Origin: Anaspis maculata
Lineage: Eukaryota > Arthropoda > Insecta > Coleoptera > Scraptiidae
Assembly: GCA_949128115.1 (NCBI GenBank)
Contig: OX421964.1
Coordinates: 33,472,177 to 33,536,176, forward strand
Length of the DNA stretch: 64,000 nucleotides
Direction of reading: 5' to 3'
Of the stretch, positions 56,593 through 64,000 are shown in pieces (position 1 is the first letter of the stretch; every line of letters starts with the position of its first letter). The translations under genes and the position numbers were made by a program. Below the pieces are notes generated by a model. That model did not search any database and had not been told where the DNA came from. It was given only the letters and a program-made list of their open reading frames with translations.

Positions 56593-56829
56593 CCGTGGGT
56601 TCCACAAAACAGATAATACGAGATTAGTTGATTTGCGATTTTTGTTTGTCAATTTGTAGCTGACTGATCAATGGAAATGCTGGTTTATCTCTCAATAATG
56701 GAAAGATGATGGGTCTAGTACAGATTTCAGGCATTTTTTGTGAGTAATCACCTAGCATTCAGCAGAAAAAAGTTCAGTTAATCTGCAATCAGCCTTGATC
56801 GCTGATCATCTTTTTTGTGGAACTGACGG
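56593..56829. mobile_element. 237-bp Harbinger-type MITE, copy 2
   Basis: Second copy of 16419-16655, same orientation and length, about 90% or more identical by eye. Perfect TGA target duplication (56590-56592 and 56830-56832). Confidence 0.88.
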
Positions 56830-56832
56830 TGA

Positions 56833-59800
56833 TTGAATGAAATATCTCGAGACAATTTCGCGGTAAATTTGAATGTTATGGTTGAAGTGTTCCTTGTTTT
56901 TTATTTCGTAATTTGGGGCATTTGGGAATGATCCTTAACATATGTGCTTTCATGAATAGGTTGCGAGGGTTACTCCGATTTTTCTGTGTAACCACTTCTA
57001 CTTGAAAACGACGCCTAATCCATTGAGCTTAGTTTGAGAATCACCTATTTTACAGCGTAACATATGGAAGACTTAGAACGAATCACCTCGTTTTTTAGCG
57101 CATGCGCTAAGCGGTCACGCAATATTGTGTATTGCAGCGAGTTGGTGGAGAAGTGCCATGACGTCTTCTCTCCACGTGAACGAAAATGAAGTAAACAATC
57201 TCGAAAAGCGACTCCATCATATGCGAAATGCTATTTCGAACGGTGCGAGGCCATTCGATGTCAATTTGAACACTCAAATCCGTATACGACACAATCCACA
57301 CGTTCGAGAATACACGAGCAGTTGAACCATTCGGAAACCAAGGAGATTCGTATACGAAAAGGCATTCGAATAACTCGAGAATCGCGCCCCAGGCAAGATT
57401 TTTCGACACCGAATGTTGGTTCACTATATAAACCCGGATTGTTCTCAACAACCGCTATCAACTGATAGATGAAGTTCGTCACTCCAATGAGCCATTTTCG
57501 TGGGGACCGAAACACAATTCACAAATGAGCCTTGAGGACCACAAGCTCTTCTATGGCTCTTCTCTAGGTGATGCCACAAGGAATAAAAGCATTCAAGAGG
57601 AAACAGAGAACCATAGAGAAAAACAAAACCTTGTTGGCGCGGAAGCAAATCCTGTTTCGTCCTATTAAATCCCAAGATCGCAGCAAGCACGCGCAGGAAA
57701 GTTGGTCAACTTTTACGATGGTGTTCCTTGCGTGTTGCGTTCCCGCTGCGATTGCCTAACATTCTGCGTTTAACGACCATTTGAGACAAGCCATTATGTT
57801 GCACTTCGCGATATACACGCCTTTGCGATTATTTTTTTTCCATTTGAAACTTGATGCTGCGCTCAAAAATGAAGCTCCCAGAACATTCCTCCAAATCAAA
57901 CCTGTAAAATTCTATATAGAGCATCAAGTCGAATATCTATCACCCGGAAGTTCGCACTCCGTCTTCGTAAATTACGTTCCATTGTACAATGACTCAAGTT
58001 TCTAGTTTATAACTGGACATCGGATCCCGTTCCAGATGCATCCCTGGAATTCCACCCGGACTGGACAGAGCACACCCCATCACAGTATTGTATGGCAGTT
58101 TAGTGGACCACGTCCTCCGGCGGGCCGGTCTTCTCGTGGCGGTGACGGTCGGCGGTGGTATCGATTCCGGTCGGAGGACTTCGCCGGCGGCGGCGGCGGC
58201 GGTACATGCACACACACTCGCACCGAGGGCGGCAGCGCAAGCGTCGCCGCCAAAGGAGTGTGTGCATGCACCACATCCAGAAACCGGCGATCGCCGACTT
58301 AGTGTTCCAGTCGCTCACAAGGGGTTCGCAACCTCGCCGATCTGGTCCCTCCCGACATAGTTCGTCGTCGCTTCACGTTTCAACAGCCTCTGACATTTTT
58401 GGGAAAGCCACAACACGAAATGATGTCGGATCTTTAATGCTTATCGCCCCTCATCACCACCAACCCATATCAAAAGTTGGTGTTGTTTTTGTTGTCGTTG
58501 TTGATGTTGACAAACTGCCCCTAAAGAAAACTTGACTTTCGAGCACGTGGCACCGCCACCGGCCGAACTTTAACCGCAGAGTGACCATTTGAGGGGCACG
58601 TCCTCGTTTGGGACGGCACTGTGGTGCGGGAGTGCACTCAGAACTGACTACATAAACTCTTCCTTTGAAAGTTTGTACCCCTCGCTTGCTGCTGAAGATT
58701 GCTTTTTACGTAAGTAAGTAGCAAGTGTTCAGTTATAACTCGAAAGTTTCTGAGCGGGCGTTTTTTTTTGCGGGGCAACTCTATTCTTGGGTACATTGTA
58801 GCGTTACGGAATAAGAAACGAAGTTTACTTTCTTGTGTCTTATATTCAAATTGCTTACGCATTTATGCTGGATCAAATCTCAAACCTTTATTATAGTGTT
58901 TAGACCAATACTTTCGCACAGTACACATAAAACACGTGCTCACTCCTGGAGCCTGTAGACCCATTTTTGAAACGGCGAAAAAAGTTCACATGTGAAATTC
59001 CTATGATATAGACCAGGGCGAATCATAGATATGCTTTCCTAGCAACTTCACATGTGAACTCTGTTTCCCGTTCCAAGAATAAGGCCCCAGTCGAGGATTC
59101 ATTCCTCTGCGCTGATGCATGATGACTCAAAGCTATATATTCCGACATCTAAGGTTGTGCGTAAGAACTTTTTTTTATATTTCCGTTCTTGTCGCTTTCA
59201 AAATTGAATTTTCTATTCACGAGCGCCTTAGACTGTTTAGTTTTACAAAATGAACCTGAAGTTTCTTCAAATTTGCTCAATATTTCAACATGAATATAAA
59301 TGTGTAACTGGGTGCTCTCATGATTTTACGTAGCGCACTTGATAATTAACGTTGAAATGTTGATGAAATCTGATGAAAGTTTAGGTTCATACTGTGTAAA
59401 ACTAATTAGTCTAGGGCACTCACGTGATAAAATTTTGGCTTTGGAATAAATACGAAAATCTAAAAAAAAGACTCCAACTGCGCACGGCACTGGATACCTT
59501 GGAACGTACAGCCTTAGCGCCTCTAGTCTAGCGGTTTGAAGCCATATTTCTGATGAATTGTGCACTTTGTACAAAAGCGGGATGATTCTGTCTTTGTTTT
59601 TTAAGGTCCTAACGAAAAATTTTTATAGGCCGAGCCTCTTTCGATTCTGCTTCTGGCAGAAAAGAATTTTTGTGAGAGAAAGCCAAATAAATTTTATTTT
59701 GTATTCGATGATTTTTTTTCTGAATTTTTGGGAGGTTGAAGCTCCTTATCTCGATTCTACTATAGTAGGGACTCTGGGGTATTATTTAGGGTTGTTTGCA

Positions 59801-60182
59801 TGATTCTTGTTTTCTGATGCTAATATAGCATCAGTTATATTGAAGTGTTTGGTATTATTTCTTACTAAATACTATCTTCAGAATCAAGATGCACTGTCAC
59901 AATTTCGATATGAACACGTTTAAACTAGTTGTACTGAAAAGAAACATGTTGGTTTTTTTTTGGCCCCTGTTTTTGGCATCCTTCAATTTAGCCGCGTTCA
60001 AAATCATTTAAGGGTCATTATTTTGAATCCTCACTCTAGAAAAGAGATGTCCACTTCAAGGCCATGGACGCGATTGCGCTGTTCAAGTATGTTTGGTTGT
60101 CTACATCTGAGTCTGGTTGTGTTGTACAACAGCGAAGGTTACTGTTGTATGTTGTGTTGCCTATTATTATGCTCCAAGCTTG
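56833..60182. other. no confident gene
   Basis: Includes a GC-rich patch (58060-58320) with GGC runs and many overlapping frames on both strands, which is composition rather than coding. A promoter-associated CpG-rich patch is possible. A palindromic TTCACATGTGAA lies near 58985. Confidence 0.35.
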
Positions 60183-60491
60183 AGGACGGTGTTGAATTGG
60201 TAAAATAAGCGTTGCGAAATCAATCTGCCTGTGTTTATTCCTTGACGGATTTTTACCATTTTGGTCTCTTTCGAAAGCTACAAGGATGTAATTTGGTTTG
60301 AGCCCATTGGCATTTCCAAAATCCATTTTTTTTTATTTTTAGATTTTGCAAATGCTAATAGTCTCATACACATCAAGTACAAGTACATCCTTGTAGCTTT
60401 CGAAAGATACCAAAATGGTAAAAATCCGTCAAGGAATAAACCCACACGGACTGATTTCGCAACGCTTATTTTACCAATTCAATTTCGTCCT
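60183..60491. mobile_element. 309-bp foldback MITE
   Basis: Arms of about 105 bp share TTGAATTGGTAAAATAAGCG, TTCCTTGACGGATTTTTACC and CTTTCGAAAG.TAC at 90% or more by eye. The spacer is about 95 bp. Non-coding. Confidence 0.85.
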
Positions 60492-61020
60492 TAATGGAAG
60501 TAAAATGAGTCGGTACCTAGGTGCAACTCATCAGATTACGTTGTTATCGAGTGTTATAACTGTCAATTAGAACACCAAAATTGCAATAGTGACTTTGTGA
60601 ATATCTGGAATAGCTTTTGACTGATCTAAACAGAAATTTTTGAAAATATTCCTGGAACATTTCAGTTACCTATTTTTTTTTCTTCGAATCAGACAAAGTG
60701 TGCAAAACAATTAAAGAATCGCATTTTATAGCATGTTTCATGGTGGCCTCCGAATCTTATACATATCACATTTTGGAAAGAAGAAATTTCAAGCTATGAA
60801 ATGTTAATGATCTCAAAAATTGATTTCTTTTTCATTGTGTGTTCTACAATAACGGATGAAAAAGTAATTCTCCACGGGAATTCTACCATCTGTATTGTGT
60901 TTTCTAATTAATATGTAGTTATCTTCTGTCTACACTACTTCATAAAGGCGTTGTCTATTTGACCAATATATATTTCGAGCTAGCGCTCATCATCCGGGTT
61001 TTTTTTGCTACAAATAAATA
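60492..61020. other. no gene recognised
   Basis: AT-rich spacer. Confidence 0.4.
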
Positions 61021-61607
61021 TACAGGGTGTTTCAGGGATGATAGCAAAAAATTCAACTGTGGGTAGATCTCGTCAAAATATGACAAAAACCTATATACCA
61101 TTTTGTGATGTTTGGCTTAGTGACGGAAGATACAGCCCTCAAAAGTTCACTTTTTTCGGATTTCAAAAATTTGTAACTCAGGAACGTTTTGACAAATTCA
61201 GCTTCAATTTAGCATAAGCTGGTTTGTCATAATTATCTATCAACCTGCCAAATTTGGAAAGAATCCAATCAGTGGTGTAGAAGTTATGAGGGGTCACCTT
61301 AAGTCAACTTTTCTTCGAATGCTTCCAAATTATTGACCCTCATAACTCCTACACCACTGGTTGGATTCTCTCCAATTTTGGCAGGTTGATGGATAATTAT
61401 GACAAATCAGCTTTTGCTTGATTAAAGCTAAATTTGCCAAAACGTTCCTGAATTACAAATTTTTGAAATACGAAAAAAGTGAACTTTGGAGGGCTGTATC
61501 TTCGTCATTAGGCCGAACTTTGCAAAATGGTATATAGGTTTTCGTCATATTTTGACGAGATCTACCCACAGTTAAATTTTTTGCTATCATCCCTGAAACA
61601 CCCTGTA
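61021..61607. mobile_element. TACAGGGTG foldback element
   Basis: A 587-bp palindrome with ends TACAGGGTGTTTCAGGGATG and complement. The arms extend almost to the centre near 61315. The central AATCCAATCAGTGG block is shared with 22023-22514. Confidence 0.88.
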
Positions 61608-62247
61608 TAAATGGTATGAACATACAGGAACCAAAATTCAAATAACTCAGTTTTTCGATTTTTGAAGATAAAAAAAAAGTTAGGAAAATTGTCAGTTTGA
61701 ATTTTGGGTCAAAATAGACAATAATGCCCAGTCGCAAAGCCCCAATCCAAAACTTGTAGTCCAAATTCGGCTTTGAGTTGCGCTTCTGGCAAATTGTTTG
61801 GTTCAATAAAATTTTCTTCTGCTGAATCTTCCTCCGTATCGCACTCATCGTTTGTATTTTCGGGAAAAAAATTGTTATTTCTCCTGGAATATCTTCAATA
61901 CATCCTTCTCGATTTCTTCCAGTAACTGTGCTTTGATAAGGGGTCTTTTTCAATGATTGAAATAAAAACGACATCATTGTAGTTGATAGTAGTGGATAAA
62001 CCTACCTTCCTTTATAATGGACACGGTTTTTTTGCACAGGACGGACGGTTTGGGAAAAAATTCAAGTTTTGGTAGCAGGCATGTTACTTGATCTTTGAAG
62101 TACCTAAATATAAAAAAAACAATCATAAACTGCTATTAACAACAAAACATACCTACCTCTGCTTATTCATTGTAAAAGCCAACAACAAGCAAAAGGGCAT
62201 CACACAAGCAAATTCAGTAATTATGACGAACTAGTGATATAAATGGG
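61608..62247. other. no confident gene
   Basis: The minus frame 61453-61977 overlaps the foldback for half its length and has no known domain. Confidence 0.35.
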
Positions 62248-62259
62248 CTCTCAATACTT

Positions 62260-62574
62260 TTTTTTTGCGGTGGGCGGGTATCCGTGTAGTCACTGCTAGT
62301 ACCTCCTTAGCGCCGCCTTAGTACTCTAAGCGCGACGCCGGGTGATTTACACACCACCCACCATTTTATGGATGCATCAACAGCGGGGTTATTAGCACCC
62401 TTTTTTTCGGTGTCCTTCTCGTTTCACAATTTTTCCCTTGACGTGACTGCACGGTGGTACACGCCAAGGTACTAAAGAGAGCATGAAAATTTTCACCTGG
62501 CCCGAGCCGAATTCGAACCCACGATCCCTGGAATTACTTCCAAAGACGGAGTCCGCCGCGCTACCGGCCGGGTT
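62260..62574 (-). mobile_element. tRNA-derived SINE with 12-bp target duplication
   Basis: Flanked by identical CTCTCAATACTT (62248-62259 and 62575-62586). The minus strand starts with a tRNA-like head containing box B GGGTTCGAATTC (62509-62520). An unrelated body follows, ending in an A run (62260-62266 as T). About 315 bp long. Confidence 0.9.
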
Positions 62575-62617
62575 CTCTCAATACTTGAAGTTTGGTATGT
62601 AGTGACTTTATCTGTTT

Positions 62618-63766
62618 ATACTAAACTGCTGGACAACGAAGTTGTCGGTATCGGAAAAATGGTCCGACTTTGGAGGTCAATTACTCTCGATTGCCGATTG
62701 CGATCTTTATTTTGTTTGTTGCGTTAACCAGCTTAATCTTTCCGTGACCCATCCTGTAATAGTGAATGTTGAGAAACGTCATGTAAATTCTCTGAAGGGT
62801 GATACGTAAAATGGTGCAAAATTGCAACAGCTTTATCGTACCCCCATTTGTCAAAAAAAAAATTTCATGTATTCTGATGCGAAAATTATGAAGTGTGGTG
62901 TCTCATCTCGAAACGGTTTTAGAATTTCCCGGATTGGAAGTCTAACATTAAGGATATAAATTTGTATGTTGAATGCTGCAGATTTTCGAAACTCAGGCGT
63001 AGCACAAGCACAAAAAGTATAACGTCCAGGGGGGCTTTACTTCACTCGGACACTGAAGTTTCACATCGTTACCATGTTCAGAGGCTTTAATCTGCAAATA
63101 GAACATGTTCCATATTTAAAGTTCTGATGAAATTCTGACGAAATCCAACGTACGAAAAACAGGCAGGGACAACAACTTGAAAAAGTGCCCCCTGCTTGGC
63201 CCCACACCAAATATTCGGGTTGTGTTGAGAGTTAAACTGTTCTGGACTGTTTTACGAACAATCTGTCTCAATGTCAACATCCATTCATTAGAAGTGACTT
63301 AATCTCGCGTGCCAACAAGGCAAATCTGTAACATTCAGAATAAAAATTTATATCTTCGATGTTAGACTTCCAATCTGGATAATTCCAAAACCGTTTCGAG
63401 GTAAGACACCACACTTCATGATTTTTGTATTGGAATACATAAAAAAAATCGACAAATGGGGGTACGATGAAGTCGGTACAATTTTCGAGGTAAGACACCA
63501 CACTTCATGATTTTTGTATTAGAATACATAAAAAAAATCGAGAAATGGGGGTACGATGAAGTCGGTACAATTCTGCAGCATTTTACGTATCACCCTGTAG
63601 AAATTTTACTAAAGTTTCTCAACAATTACTTTCATAGGATAGGTCACGAAAGCATTAGGCTAATTAACACAATAAACAAGACGGAAATCGCATCCGGCAA
63701 TCGGAAGTTATGATGGGTCTTCAAAGTCGTTGTCCCATCAAACTTCGTTGTCAAGCAGATTAGTAA
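62618..63766. repeat. 1.15-kb palindromic repeat with an 89-bp duplication in one arm
   Basis: The arms pair from about 62618/63766 inward to about 63000/63330. Blocks include GACAACGAAGTT, GATTGCCG.ATGCGAT, TATCGTACCCCCATTTGTC and GGAAGTCTAACAT. In the right arm an 89-bp segment is tandemly duplicated (about 63394-63482 and 63483-63571, near-identical), but it is single in the left arm. Confidence 0.85.
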
Positions 63767-63796
63767 TAGCAGTTGATTATTGTAAAAAAAACTTTT

Positions 63797-63818
63797 ACCG
63801 TCCTTTGAAAAGGACGGT
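63797..63818. repeat. perfect short hairpin
   Basis: ACCGTCCTT, four-base loop TGAA, AAGGACGGT. No T-run or coding context gives it a role. Confidence 0.5.
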
Positions 63819-63903
63819 CGGGCTATATGGGTTAATGAAAAAGTATAATGTTGAGGAGAAATTACAATTCGAATAATTTCAAGGGTGGGTATTCATTCTT
63901 AGA

Positions 63904-63988
63904 GATTATTCAATTTTCAAGATTATTCAGTTCTTGAGATTATTCAATTTTCGAGATTATTTAATCTCCAAGTTTGTTCAATGTTCAG
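63904..63988 (+). repeat. 17-bp tandem repeat, five units
   Basis: Diverged units of GATTATTCAATTTTCAA, the last two more degenerate, close to the window end. Confidence 0.75.
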
Positions 63989-64000
63989 GACCACCTGACT

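Noticed and set aside
58036..58535. Cluster of long frames in a GC-rich patch on both strands
   Set aside because: All frames open at once because of GGC/GCC-rich composition; low-complexity Arg/Pro/Ala peptides.
1..64000. CRISPR array or prokaryotic system
   Set aside because: The tandem arrays seen have no unique spacers, and the sequence is eukaryotic with spliced genes.

Overview
This is an insect-like eukaryotic window: AT-rich, with short GT-AG introns, and packed with transposable elements of animal type. Hemiptera is my guess from general style only; no host marker gene was recognised. I could not identify one ordinary host protein-coding gene. Everything recognisable as protein comes from mobile elements, many of them nested. 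The main families are PIF/Harbinger, Ty3/Gypsy, non-LTR (LINE) retrotransposons, a Crypton-like tyrosine recombinase, mariner-like fragments, and an integrase-plus-HECT pair. Around them lie palindromic foldback elements, MITEs and tRNA-derived SINEs.

Layout. 0-10 kb: a LINE reverse transcriptase tail ending in a 7-bp tandem repeat, a fragment of a transposon-associated family, a 118-bp perfect-centre palindrome, a Ty3/Gypsy relic, and several terminal-inverted-repeat (TIR) elements, one with a clear TA target duplication. 10-22 kb: the N-terminal half of a mariner-like transposase, a 5'-truncated LINE (+), a Crypton-like recombinase relic (-), a 237-bp Harbinger-type MITE, and a second LINE (-) with a 3' tetranucleotide tail. 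22-30 kb: foldback repeats, the C-terminal end of a mariner-like transposase, then a nearly intact 2.9-kb PIF/Harbinger transposon (26746-29647). That transposon has perfect 16-bp TIRs, a TAA target duplication, a HARBI1-like nuclease (+) and a Myb/SANT-like protein (-).

30-36 kb: a young Ty3/Gypsy element (30467-35066) with two 134-bp LTRs identical by eye and a 5-bp target duplication. It sits inside a different palindromic element built from 30-bp tandem repeats. 36-43 kb: the most unusual module, a convergent pair made of a DDE integrase-type gene (+) and a HECT-E3-ligase-like gene (-). The integrase gene is split by a 573-bp foldback MITE with a TA duplication. 43-52 kb: duplicated HARBI1 N-terminal fragments, a ~255-bp G-rich tandem satellite, and a 1.3-kb direct duplication. 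52-57 kb: a 1.15-kb palindrome upstream of a second, decayed Harbinger gene pair, then a second copy of the 237-bp MITE. 57-64 kb: mostly anonymous sequence, then foldback elements, a SINE with a 12-bp target duplication and a 1.15-kb palindrome.

The genes do not form a host pathway. They read as transposition modules: nuclease plus DNA-binding partner (Harbinger), gag plus pol (Gypsy), and integrase plus HECT-like protein. Non-autonomous derivatives surround them.
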